Of a stretch of 64,000 bases of DNA, positions 20,409 to 29,859 are shown piece by piece (position 1 is the stretch's first letter; every line of letters begins with the position of its first letter). The notes beneath the pieces are model-generated. The model worked only from the letters and a program-made list of their open reading frames with translations. It was not told the origin of the DNA and searched no databases. A program made the position numbers and the translations under genes. The DNA comes from Symbiodinium microadriaticum (taxonomy: Eukaryota > Sar > Dinophyceae > Suessiales > Symbiodiniaceae): contig LSRX01000669.1 in the NCBI GenBank assembly GCA_001939145.1, positions 39,626 through 103,625 on the forward strand, read 5' to 3'.

Positions 20409-20409
20409 G

Positions 20410-20595
20410 CTTTTGGGGCTTTAGGGTCTTGGGGTTTAGGGCTTTAGGGTTATAGGGTTTTTGGGGTTCAGGGTTTTAGGGTCTTAGGGTTTAGGGCTTT
20501 TGGGTTTTAGGGTCTTAGGGTCTTAGGGTTTAGGGCTTTTGGGTTTTTGGGTTTTAGGGTTTTAGGGTTTGGGGGTTTAGGGCTTTACGGCACAG
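20410..20595 (+). repeat. TTTAGGG tract
   Basis: TTTAGGG with GTCTTAGGG and GCTTTTGGG variants, beginning within 10 nt of the donor of the 20348 exon. Confidence 0.8.
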
Positions 20596-20839
20596 GGGTT
20601 TTAGGGTTAGCTTCTCCCCGGGCTCAGGGGGGGTATTTGGATGTATTTAGGGTTCAGGGGCGTAGGCTCTAACCCCTATAGACCCCTAACTAACACCGGA
20701 AAAAGTCCAAGAAAACCCCGCAACAAATAGACCCTAAACCTTTATAAGCCCTAAACCCTAAGCCCTAAACCCTGAACCCTAAGCCCTAAGCCCTAAACTT
20801 TAAGCCCTAAACCCTGAACCCTAAACCCTAAACCCCAAG

Positions 20840-20930
20840 CCCTGAATGCTCGGCGGCAAACGGCTAAAGCCCCAAAGCCGCGGGTTCGAAGGCAAAGTCA
20901 TCCCTTAAGACTCCAAGAGTATCGTCTGGG
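20840..20930 (+). CDS. Candidate exon, basic linker before LHC domain
   Basis: From acceptor CCCCAAG to CTGGG|GTGTGC the frame starting with two nucleotides is open: LNARRQTAKAPKPRVRRQSH then PLRLQEYRLG. It connects in phase from the exon at 20348 to the LHC exon at 22119, giving [18 protein letters not shown] second usable donor (GCAT|GTGAGA) follows at 20938. Reading is inferred from phase alone. Confidence 0.4.
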
Positions 20931-20944
20931 GTGTGCATGTGAGA

Positions 20945-21135
20945 TTGGGTTTAGGGATTAGGGTTCAGGCTTTAGGGGTTAGAGCTTCGAGGTTTAGCGT
21001 TTAAGGGGTTTAGGGTTTATAGGGTTTGAAGGGTTGAGGGCTTAGGGGTTTAGGGTTAAGGGATTCAGGGGGTATAGGGTTTAGGGGTTCAGGGGTTTTA
21101 GGGGTGAGGGTTAAGGGTTTAGAAGGGTTTAGGGA
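20945..21135 (+). repeat. TTTAGGG tract
   Basis: Degenerate TTTAGGG copies right after the 20840 island. Confidence 0.75.
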
Positions 21136-21254
21136 TGATCAGATAGTGCTTACATGGGAGCCTGAAGCCCGTACGACTACATGGTGCCTAGCTTGGGCGT
21201 ACTTTTGGAGACCTAGGGAACCATGCACGCAGCAAGCCAGACCTCGGAAACCCT

Positions 21255-21365
21255 TCCTTAACCTACCTTAACCTACTTGTTTTCTGTAGGTTCTTAGTTT
21301 CTTACAAACCTAATGGAAATCATAAAGGCCCTACCAAAAAAGTAGGTGCTGGTGGGTTAATTAAG
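21255..21365. repeat. Palindromic element, family I
   Basis: Complementary ends (CCTTAACCTACTTG.. / ..AAGTAGGTGCTGGTGGGTTA). Second copy at 4105. Confidence 0.55.
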
Positions 21366-21664
21366 GTTGAAACTACGCAGCATAGCCTTATCATCCTCCT
21401 GGCCTCAAGCCCTAAACCTTGAGCCCGTAAGAACAAAAAACCCGAACTGTATCCTAACTCCTAAACCCTGAACCCCAAGCCCTGCAAATTCTAGAAACCC
21501 TAGGCCCTAAACCATAAACCTTATAAGCCCCAAACCCAAAGACCTTTAAACCTGAGCCGCCAAAACCTAAACCCTAACCCTTACCCTCGAAGAGCGCATT
21601 TTGCAAGGCACCCAAAGACCCTATTATATAAGGCTTTTGGGGCCATTTGGCTGCTAAGGGTAAT

Positions 21665-21950
21665 AGCATAGACTCCACGCCCTAAACTCCTTACCCTTCC
21701 CGGAACCCTAAACCTTAAAACCCTAAACCCTAAACCCCTCAACCCTTAAACCCCTAAACCCCTAAAACCCTAAAGCCCCAAACCCCTGAACCCCTAAACC
21801 CCTAAACCCCTAAAACCCTAAAGCCCCAAACCCCTGAACCCCTAAACCCCTAAACCCTAAACCCTAAGCCCTAAGCCCTAACCCTAAACCCTAAACCCCT
21901 AAAAGCCCTGAAGCCTCAACCCCTAAACCCTAAACCCTAAGCTCCTTACC
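21665..21950 (+). repeat. CCCTAAA tract
   Basis: Dense CCCTAAA/CCCCTAAA array in the intron upstream of the first LHC domain exon, followed by G-rich TTTAGGG copies (22015-22110) that reach the acceptor. A family J palindrome precedes it at 21594-21664. Confidence 0.85.
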
Positions 21951-22118
21951 CCTAGGACCATGCCCAAAGCCCTGAACCCTAGTGTACCCAACCTAAACTC
22001 TGTTTAGGGCCTCTAGGCCTTTAGGGGTTTAGGGCCCCCTATAGGGTTTAGGGCCTTTAGGGTTTAGGGTTTAGGCCCTTTAGGGTTTTTAGGGCCTTTA
22101 GGGTTTCGGGTTTGTAAG

Positions 22119-22167
22119 GACCATGCCACTGGGCTTCTTCGACCCCCTCGGCTTCTCGAAGAGCGGC
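22119..22167 (+). CDS. LHC exon 1
   Basis: Reads [16 protein letters not shown] after acceptor [20 protein letters not shown] is the conserved stretch just before the first LHC helix. The exon seems to stop at AGCGGC, shared with CCGGGC before the next exon, so the exact junction slides within GGC; a downstream GTTTTT could serve as an alternative donor. Confidence 0.85.
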
Positions 22168-23000
22168 CTCTTTGACGAGATTGTTTTTCGAGGGCTCCCG
22201 GGGAGGGTGTCTTTAAGATTCCTTTCAGGGCTCCTTATTTGGGGTTCCTTTAAACATTAAAAGGCTCCATAAAGGGATCTTTAAGGGTTCCAGGAGGGCA
22301 TTACAAAGTATAAGGGTTAATTAGTGTCAGGTTTGGGTAGTGGGTCGCCATGAGGGTTCCATGTACTTCGAGGTTCATGAGGGGAGTTGGGGATAATGCT
22401 CCCTATGATGCGAGGGTGTCGGGGTTAGGCGGAGCTTGGGGTCCTTGTGAGGTTTTGGGGCTTAGTTCAAGGTTCTTACAACCGTCAGATTAGGTCTCAA
22501 GGACACTTTTGCCATCCTACTTAAGTGTCAAGATTGCTATCGTTGTTATGGTTGCTGTTGTTGTTAGTCTTGCTTTCTAAACCCTAAACCCTTGTTAAAC
22601 CTGCTTGGGCCTCTCGTGCGCGGCTCCTAGCTCGTTATGCGTTCCAGCCTTGTGGCCTTAGGGCTTCCGGTTGTTCTTGGGTTATGGGTTAAGGGTTTAG
22701 GGGTTTAGGGTTTAGGGTTTAGTACCAGTCCATCATGAGGACACTGCTGAAGCCTTGCCAACAAGCAAATAAACAAACAACCATACACACACATAAGCAA
22801 GCAAACAAAAGCAGCTGTAACACGCAAACAAACAAACGCGCAAACACAGATATACACACATGCATGCATGCATGCATGCATGCATGCATAAACAAGTACA
22901 TACAGACAAGCAAAGAGAAAAAAAAATCAATCAATCATTCATTCAAACCATACAAGCGAGAAAACATACAAGCGAGCAGGCAAGCAAGCAATTCAACAAC

Positions 23001-23032
<32 letters not shown>

Positions 23033-26000
23033 TAAGCAAACAAGCAAACGATACAAAAAGACACGCACAGACACACATATGCAACACACACAGACAAAGC
23101 AATCCATCACCGAACTATCGAACAAAATAAGCAAAAACAACAACACATAAAGCTAACCATCCAGGTCTCATGACCTTCCCGGGCGACTCCACCGGCTTCA
23201 AGCACCTCCGCACGGCGGTGCCTTGGATGCCCTGGGGTCGTTGGTTTGGGTTCCTTGGACATAGAGTCCTTGTAGGTTTTATAACAGGTTTTGTACTAAG
23301 AGCGTACAAAACACTAACGTTATTTTTAGTTGTTGATGTTCTGGTTATCAACGATACGTTTGTGGGTGTGGTGGTGGCACCGGATTGGTCCACGGAGTGG
23401 CGGTAGTCATGTTGGCAGCGGTGCTGTTGGTGCCGGTGGTCGTGATGCTGTCGTGGTTGGTGTTATGGAAAGCCGCATTCATGATTACACATTCCTGGCT
23501 GCGTCTTTGGGTCTACTAGAGAAGCTGAGCACCAGCACTGCTACTCCTCCAGGATCTTGGGTGCAAGGCCGGAAATGTAGCACGCAGCAACTTACATGCT
23601 CGCCCTACAGCCAAACTCCATCCTTGCAACCGGCAATGTTCAGCTTCCGGCTTCTATTCTAGGACATTTTCAGGTGGGTAGTTATAGGAGCCTCATAGAA
23701 GGTCTATATACTTCATAGAAGCCTTCTAGAAGCCAGATATACCCTAAACTCCCCACCTGTAGTTTCCTTTAATCTATCGCTTGATTCTGTTGCAAGTGCC
23801 AGCTTTCGTCTTCGTTTGATGTTACGGTGTGTTCCCGGTTTCGTCAGGGCTGGTTGAAGTGTAGATACAAGTCTCTTTTCGTCGTATTCCTGTGTTGGAG
23901 GTAGCATAATAATAGTTCCATCATACCCCAAGCCCCGTATTGTAGTACCTACAGTACTTTGAACAGCCTGGTTTACCTTCAAACAACATGAAAACAAGGT
24001 GGCGCACAACAACCATCTCTACTGTTGAGGGTCTGTAGGTAGACTGCCACCCCACAACTCAACCCGAACCATACCTTGGACACCCAAAACTCCCTAGAGT
24101 CCAAAACCCTCACAGAGTCACAGACCCAAAGGGTCCTAGGTACTGTTATGGGGGATACTTTCCCAAATCATAATAGCAGGTCCTAATATAGAAACCCTAC
24201 ATTCTACTATATAGGTACTTTGGACCCTTTGGGATAATCCCCAAACCTTATACACCTTATAACCCCTAAACCTTAAACCCTATAATCCCCAAACCTTATA
24301 AATTGTATGGACCCTTAGGGAGTCACAGAAGACCTTGAACTCTAGACTTCCAACCCGACTTCCCAGGAGATTAAGCACGGACGTTTCGCGATGATGGCGG
24401 CAACCGGATCTTTGTTCGCCCACTTTGTGAAGCGCCTCGAACGCAGACCAAACATACAAATACGGTTTCGGCTTGGAGTCTTTGATTTTTGTGCGGGATA
24501 GCAGGGTGTGCCGATTTTCCTTATGCAAAGGGGGGGTTCTCAAGATGAAATACTTGCCCAAATTGCCTTAAACCCTGGAGCAGAAGATAGCAGAACGGTT
24601 TAGAGTTTAGGGTTTAGGATGTAGGTTATGATCCGTTCTATGATCTTTTCTATGGCTATAGCCCCACCTATCACAGAACTTCGGATGTCCTTGGAGCCGG
24701 AGGTAGACTTGTAAGTATTACCCATAGGCCGATAAGTAGTTCCATTTTGGGGGTTACCGTATAGGATTCTAAATATGAACCACAAAACGGAACTACTTAG
24801 GGGCCTATGGGTAAGGTGTCCTCTCCCCTACTTGAGCAGGAATATGAATAAGGTAGCTGTACTTACAGCATCCATCTTATTTGCTTTTGTTGGCTGTGGG
24901 GTCAACCAAAAACAGGGAATGCACGGAGACGAAACGTAATTCCCACTGTTGTGTATCCATCAATAATATCACCGAGGATACGCTGAAGCCTCCAAAATAC
25001 ATTCCCTCCAGCCGGGTAAAGGGTTTAGGATTTTGAATTTTAGGTTTTGGACATCAAAACTCGCACACGATCATTAAGTCATTACCCATAGGCCCCTAAG
25101 TAGTTCCTTTTGATGGGTTGTATTTGTTGCAGCCTTCGGGATCCGACTTCTTTTCCCGAAGCTTCCACANTCCTTTTGATGGTTCGCATTTAGAATTCGA
25201 ATCCTATAAGGTAACCCCAAAAAGGAACTACTTAGGGGCCTATGGGTAGCTACTCAACCTTTCCAGTTTCAGAGCGTAGTTGTTTTTCGGCTTGGGGTTT
25301 AAGGTCTTTGGGCTTTGAAACCGAAAGCCTGAACCCTAAGCCCCTCCCAGACCCCCCGTCCCCCCACCATAAGCCCGGGTTTTCGAAGCCCCTCCAGCCA
25401 GTGAGAGAAGAACATAACATGAACCAAAAGCCCCTACATCCTAAACTGGGTTTAGGGTTTAAAGTTTAGGGTTTACTCATAGGTTCCATAGTAGTTCCTC
25501 TTTGGGATTACCTTATAGGATCCTAAGTATAAACCAGGAACTATTATGGAGCCCGTGGGCAGGGCAAATGAAACTAACACAAAAAACGCGAAGCTCTCGC
25601 TTTGTCGAGGCTCCCCGGCTTCGAGGACGTTCCCACTGGCTTGGCCGCCCTGAACACGACCAAGGCCTTCCGTCATCAATTTTTTAGGGGATTTAGGGTT
25701 TTAAGGTTTAGGTTAGGTTTAGTAGGGTTTAAGGTTAAGTTTTAAAGTTTATAGGGCAGGTATTTGAGATTTAGGGTTGAGGCTTTAGCCGCCGCAGTCT
25801 GAATGATTCCCTACGGGTGCAAGTATCCAAAAAGTGGGGTCTGTGGTATGCACAACCATTCGAAGCATAGTGGGACGTAAAGCCAGACATAGTTGTATTT
25901 GTTGCAGCCTTCGGGATCCGACTTCTTTTCCCGAAGCTTCCACAAAAAGATTGCCTTTCTAGTACTTGTACGGACCCCCCCCCCTCAAGGAGTCGACGCA

Positions 26001-27940
26001 ATGACGTAGCCCTTTAGGCTCCCCGGTACATTTATGGCACGGAACCCCTCCAAAAATCTTGCTTGGTCTGGTGATTCCAGAGAACTAGGTTCCCGAGTAG
26101 TACCCTTTTGCCCTTTTTTATTTGGGGGTCTCCTTCTTAAAGCCGACTATTAGGAAAAAGGGTACCCTTATTATTAGGGGGTTACTGGGGAACCTAGCGA
26201 ACACGGACACACCAAACAGCAGCAACCATCACTATACACCCCCCCCCCAAGCCATAACCGTAACCCCATCCTCTCCCCCTTCACCCTAAACCCTAACCTC
26301 AAACCCTAAATCGTACCTTCAATACTAAACCCTAAACCGGACCTTCAACCCTGGAATATCCCAAACCCTACCTTAAACCCTAAACCCCAAAACTCGCCTA
26401 GCAACCTCAGGGCGCTGAGGGCTTTGCCTTGCTGTTCTTCCTCATCGCCGGTCACGAGGCCCTGTCTGCCGAGCGAGGGAGCCAGGGTTGCTCTCAGTGA
26501 GGGCCGAATATGGAAGATCAGTCTTTTGGCTCTCAGAAGCCTGAAGAAAAGAGTAATAAATACCAGAACAACATGCTTGAGTATAGAAGCCTGAAGACAA
26601 GAGTAGTAATTCCAAGAAGATCAGACTTTGACTCTAGAAGTCTGAAGAAAAGAGTAGTATCTACACGAAGATCAGACTTTGGCTCTTAGAAACCAGAAGA
26701 AAAGAGTAGTAAGTACAAGAAGATCAGACTTTGATTCTGGAAGCCTGAAGAAGAGAGTAGTAATTACACGAAGATCAGACTTTGACTGTAGAAGCCTGAA
26801 GAATACTTTGACTATAGAAGCCTGAAGAAAAGAGCAGTACTTGCAAAAAGATCAGATTTTGGCTCTAAGAAACCAGAAGAAAAGAGTAGCAAACACAAGA
26901 AGATCATACTTTGACGAGAGAAGCCTGAAGAAAAGAGCAGTACTTACAAGAAGATCAGACTTTGACTCTTAGAAGCCTGAGGAAAAGAGTGGGATTTACA
27001 AGAAGATCATACTTTGACTATAGAAGCCTGAAGAAAAGAGCAGTACTTACAAGAAGATCATACTTTGACTCTAGAAGCCTGAAGAAAACAGTAGTAATTA
27101 CAAGAAGATAATACTTTGACTCTAGAAGCCTGACGAAAGGAGTAGTAACTACAAGAATATGGAATCCATACTCCATAGCAGCCTGAAGGCGCAATTAGCA
27201 GCAATACTATTCCTCAGTCTTACTTTCGGGTTTAGGGTTCCGGGTCGACAGTCGGGCCGTTTCCCCTTATAGCCCCTCCAGAAGAGTAGCATGATGACAT
27301 ACTGTTGACGATGTAAATCCTGCCTTACCTTACAGACCAGAAACTATGGGACATATGGTATATTCCTTATTATGGCGAATGCTTTATTTCAATCATCAAC
27401 CGGAACCCCCCCTCCCCCCCCCCCCCNNNNNNNNNNNNNNNNNNNNNNNNNNNNNNNNNNNNNNNNNNNNNNNNNNNNNNNNNNNNNNNNNNNNNNNNNN
27501 NNNNNNNNNNNNNNNNNNNNNNNNNNNNNNNNNNNNNNNNNNNNNNNNNNNNNNNNNNNNNNNNNNNNNNNNNNNNNNNNNNNNNNNNNNNNNNNNNNNN
27601 NNNNNNNNNNNNNNNNNNNNNNNNNNNNNNNNNNNNNNNNNNNNNNNNNNNNNNNNNNNNNNNNNNNNNNNNNNNNNNNNNNNNNNNNNNNNNNNNNNNN
27701 NNNNNNNNNNNNNNNNNNNNNNNNNNNNNNNNNNNNNNNNNNNNNNNNNNNNNNNNNNNNNNNNNNNNNNNNNNNNNNNNNNNNNNNNNNNNNNNNNNNN
27801 NNNNNNNNNNNNNNNNNNNNNNNNNNNNNNNNNNNNNNNNNNNNNNNNNNNNNNNNNNNNNNNNNNNNNNNNNNNNNNNNNNNNNNNNNNNNNNNNNNNN
27901 NNNNNNNNNNNNNNNNNNNNNNNNNNNNATATTTATATAC

Positions 27941-27975
<35 letters not shown>

Positions 27976-29784
27976 ATACATACTATATATGTGTCTATAT
28001 GTACACATCCTAAACCATAAGCCCTAAGCCCTACACCCTAGACCCTAAACCCTCAACCCGAAGCCCTAAACCCTATATAGGTTTAAAGTTTTATTGCAGA
28101 AACCAGCATCGGGAGCCAGGCTGTGACCTGGAAGCCCCAGAAGGGCGAGCCCGGCTCTTTCGGCGACCCGTTCCTCGCGGGCACTTGGCGGGGGGGTTAG
28201 GGTCTTGGGGTTTAGGGTTTTGCGGGTTTAGGGTCTTAGGGTTCAGGGTTTTGTGGTTTTAGGGTCTTAGGGTTTAGCGCTTTGTGGGTTTAGGGAGTAC
28301 GGTTTAGGGTTTGGTGGGGTTTAGGGTTTAGAGTCTTTGGGTTTTGTGGTTTAGGGTTTTGTGGGTTTAGGGTTTACGGTCTAGGGTTTGGATGGGGTTT
28401 AGAGTCTTGGGGTTTTGTGGGTTTAGGGTTAGGGTCGTGGGGTTCGGGGCTTCATGGGTTTTAAGATTTAGGTTTCAGTCCCCGACATTACCTCCCGCGC
28501 CCAAACCCTGTGCAATCCGAATTTTTCCGGCCTCGCAACATCCGAGTTCCGACAGGAAACAAACCCATGCTGCACCCGCAAGGCTTGCAAAGCCAACGCT
28601 AGATCTAGGACGGTCATTGCCGTGACGGGAGCCTTACAGAAGGTCTATATACCTCATAGAAGCCTTATAGAAGCCCTATATTCCCTAAACTCCCCACCCG
28701 TAGTTTCCTTTAACTAGAGCCTAAGTAAGCCCTAAAAGTCAAGGTTCGCGTGGAAGCAGTTCACCCCGGAGATGCGGACCAAGGTTGAGGGGAAAGGGTT
28801 TAGGGTTTAAGGGTAAGATGTTTAGATGGATATTTAGATGGATAGATAGATGGATAGATAGATATAGATAGATTAGATAGATACATAGACACGTCGATAG
28901 ATAGACAGGTAGATAGATAGATAGAACGATAGACAGATAAATAGATAGATAGATAGATAGATAGACAGATGGAAGGACAAATTGATATATACATATGTAT
29001 ATATATATATATTCATATTTATATATATTTATATTTATATTTATATATATATATATATATATATTTGCACATATAGCAACATATATATAAATATGTACAT
29101 ATGCAGGTTCATGTATTTACATTTGTATTGTGACCGTTTGAGTACTTCGATCCTCAAGGAAAGGCTTGATTTGTTTGGCTCTACCTCGCTGATTGTATCA
29201 ATCGTAGAGGATCCCTGCAAGAAGCCCGAAAAGGGACCTGACTCCTAAACCCTAAACCCTAATTCCTAAACCCTAAAACCCTAAACCCCTAAACCCTAAA
29301 CCCCTAAACCCCTAAACCCCTAAACCCTTAACCCTTAACCCTTAAAGGATCCCTCGAATGAGGCCGGAAAAGGACTCCTACTGCTGTCGCCAGGAGTTGA
29401 ACAACGGGCGCATGGCGATGTTTGCAATTATCGGGCAGATTGTCGCGGAGCTCCAGACCGGGTGCTTTCGTCAAACTTGATGATTTGTGGTGGAGGGTTT
29501 TTGGTTTTGTTCAGAAGCAATGTCGAAACTAAATCGGCACCAATACTATTTCAAAACCCTTTCCCACAGGGTCCAAAGTACCTTTCTAGTAGAATGTAGG
29601 GTTTCTATATTAGGAATTGTGATTATGATTTGGGAAAGTATCCCCCATAACAGTACCTAGGACCCTTTGGGTTTTCGAACTCTTAAAGCCCCTAAATTAG
29701 CCAAGTCCCGAAACCCCCTGGGCTTGGGCACTCGAGCCACTCCGGACTTGTGCTCCAGGGCACGACGGGGTTTTCCAGCGGTAA
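22119..29784 (+). CDS. Light-harvesting chlorophyll a/c-binding protein (nine micro-exons)
   Basis: Joined exons give about 166 residues of a three-helix LHC/FCP-type antenna protein of the thylakoid, which binds chlorophyll and carotenoid and feeds the photosystems. In order: N-terminal [15 protein letters not shown], first helix with the chlorophyll-binding motif [11 protein letters not shown], loop [13 protein letters not shown], second helix [16 protein letters not shown], loop [10 protein letters not shown], third helix with [20 protein letters not shown], and a short tail ending in TAA. The Glu and Arg of the two ExxxxR pairs that hold helices 1 and 3 together are present. Wording and length match dinoflagellate antenna proteins best. 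Exons are 25-88 nt in ~7.7 kb; phases agree at every junction, several of which need GC donors or lie within short direct repeats. Upstream exons at 18978-20930 may encode a long precursor part. I see no frameshift in the domain, so the gene looks intact. Confidence 0.88.
22740..23150. repeat. Tetranucleotide microsatellites in LHC intron 1
   Basis: AACA-rich stretch, (ATGC)n at 22860-22888, (AAGC)n at 22978-23035. Overlapping ORFs on both strands (Met-His-Ala-Cys repeats) are repeat translations, not genes. The rest of the 22168-23184 intron shows only short TTTAGGG/CCCTAAA patches. Confidence 0.9.
23185..23217 (+). CDS. LHC exon 2
   Basis: Reads [11 protein letters not shown], donor ACGGCG|GTGCC in phase 0. 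FKHLRTAEIKHGR across the next junction is the standard entry into LHC helix 1. The acceptor is not a plain AG: the frame and homology place it near TTCCCGGGC, with a usable AG 20 nt earlier (23164). Confidence 0.82.
23330..24100. other. LHC intron 2, unique sequence plus family E palindrome
   Basis: No repeat until the family E element at 23662-23772. Short ORFs on both strands here do not resemble proteins I know. Confidence 0.5.
23662..23772. repeat. Palindromic element, family E
   Basis: AGGACATTTTCAGGTGGGTA at the left pairs with CCCCACCTGTAGTTTCCTTT at the right. Inner repeats of TAGAAGCCTTCTAGAAGCC. Confidence 0.8.
24119..24232. repeat. Palindromic element, family D
   Basis: CCCAAAGGGTCCTAGGTACT at the left, GTACTTTGGACCCTTTGGG at the right; near-identical to the copies at 3421 and 35152. 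Confidence 0.8.
24367..24431 (+). CDS. LHC exon 3: first helix, chlorophyll ligand motif
   Basis: Acceptor ACTTCCCAG. Reads [20 protein letters not shown] then V. EIKHGR supplies the Glu and His/Arg pair typical of LHC helix 1, with the RFAMMA core. Either GTGAAG or, better for the next junction, a GC donor at GTGAA|GCGCC is used, leaving AA to pair with the G of exon 4 as Lys. Confidence 0.92.
24719..24813. repeat. Palindromic element, family A
   Basis: TACCCATAGGCCGATAAGTA at the left and CTACTTAGGGGCCTATGGGT at the right. Confidence 0.85.
25083..25248. repeat. Family A palindrome interrupted by a duplicated segment and an N
   Basis: Outer ends are standard family A. Inside, 25115-25169 repeats 25891-25945 (GCAGCCTTCGGGATCCGACT) and stops at a single N (25170), after which the element resumes. 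This looks like a wrong join in the assembly, not biology. Confidence 0.75.
25475..25563. repeat. Palindromic element, family A variant
   Basis: CATAGGTTCCATAGTAGTTC at the left, CCAGGAACTATTATGGAGCC at the right. Confidence 0.65.
25610..25664 (+). CDS. LHC exon 4: loop between helices 1 and 2
   Basis: Acceptor TTGTCGAG then G; reads [18 protein letters not shown] and ends with a GC donor (CCAAG|GCCTTC). [13 protein letters not shown] corresponds to the conserved stromal loop of chlorophyll a/c LHCs. TTTAGGG copies follow within 25 nt. Confidence 0.88.
26411..26486 (+). CDS. LHC exon 5: second helix
   Basis: Acceptor AACCTCAG, donor GCCAGG|GTTGCT, phase 1. Reads [20 protein letters not shown] then ERGSQ. 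Length, position and hydrophobicity fit helix 2. CCCTAAA copies stand directly upstream. Confidence 0.85.
26510..27170 (+). repeat. Minisatellite, ~55-65-bp unit, 11-12 copies
   Basis: Diverged units built from AGAAGATCAGACTTTGACTC, TAGAAGCCTGAAGAAAAGAG and TAGTAATTACA. It begins about 20 nt after LHC exon 5 and replaces the TTTAGGG tract usually found there. All frames contain stops, so it is not coding. Confidence 0.9.
27427..27928. other. Assembly gap (502 N)
   Basis: Run of N flanked by poly-C on the left and a TA-rich repeat on the right. Translations across it are meaningless. Confidence 0.99.
28015..28080 (+). repeat. CCCTAAA tract before LHC exon 6
   Basis: CCCTAAA/CCCTAAGC copies ending about 20 nt before the acceptor. 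Confidence 0.75.
28100..28187 (+). CDS. LHC exon 6: loop before the third helix
   Basis: Acceptor GTTTTATTGCAG. Reads [20 protein letters not shown] then [17 protein letters not shown] is the hallmark of the lumenal loop in dinoflagellate LHCs. A GC donor at ACTTG|GCGGGG gives the phase needed by exon 7. TTTAGGG starts within 10 nt of the donor. Confidence 0.87.
28195..28475 (+). repeat. TTTAGGG tract after LHC exon 6
   Basis: About 30 TTTAGGG/TCTTAGGG/GTTTTGTGG variants immediately after the donor. Confidence 0.85.
28622..28712. repeat. Palindromic element, family E (partial)
   Basis: Carries AGAAGGTCTATATACCTCAT and CCCCACCCGTAGTTTCCTTT but lacks the left end. Confidence 0.65.
28745..28784 (+). 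CDS. LHC exon 7
   Basis: Only 40 nt: G, then [13 protein letters not shown], donor ACCAAG|GTTGAG. Together with exon 8 it makes [18 protein letters not shown], the conserved run into helix 3. TTTAGGG follows at once. Confidence 0.87.
28805..29075. repeat. GATA and TA microsatellites
   Basis: GATA-type units (28808-28978), then (TA)n. ORFs over them are repeat translations. Confidence 0.9.
29245..29345 (+). repeat. CCCTAAA tract before LHC exon 8
   Basis: About 13 CCCTAAA/CCCCTAAA copies ending 50 nt before the acceptor. Confidence 0.85.
29394..29461 (+). CDS. LHC exon 8: third helix, second chlorophyll ligand motif
   Basis: Acceptor GTCGCCAG. Reads [20 protein letters not shown] then QT and GG of the next codon. 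ENNGR with AMFA is the diagnostic helix 3 motif; Glu and Arg pair with those of helix 1, Asn binds chlorophyll. Donor GG|GTGCTT; the G run makes the junction slide by up to three bases. Confidence 0.93.
29565..29672. repeat. Palindromic element, family D (inverted)
   Basis: GGTCCAAAGTACCTTTCTAG at the left and AGTACCTAGGACCCTTTGG at the right, opposite in orientation to the other copies. Lies in the last LHC intron. Confidence 0.8.
29760..29784 (+). CDS. LHC exon 9: C-terminus and stop
   Basis: Reads HDGVFQR and TAA (29782-29784) after acceptor TGCTCCAG and a short G run. TGHDGVFQR aligns with the TGKDAVxQF tail of related antenna proteins, which supports this tiny terminal exon. Confidence 0.65.
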
Positions 29785-29859
29785 ATGTAGGGTAGTCTGT
29801 AGGAATATGGGGGTCTGAGTCATCAGAAGAGGGTTTGGGGGGTGTATCTTTATTTTTAT

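Noticed and set aside
22719-23150. Several 65-131-codon ORFs on both strands
   Set aside because: Driven by (ATGC)n, (AAGC)n and AACA repeats inside LHC intron 1.
26510-27170. A repeat-protein gene
   Set aside because: Units contain stops in all frames and their lengths are not multiples of three.
27346-28020. ORFs of 190-224 codons
   Set aside because: Most of their length is the 502-N gap; flanking codons come from poly-C and TA repeats.
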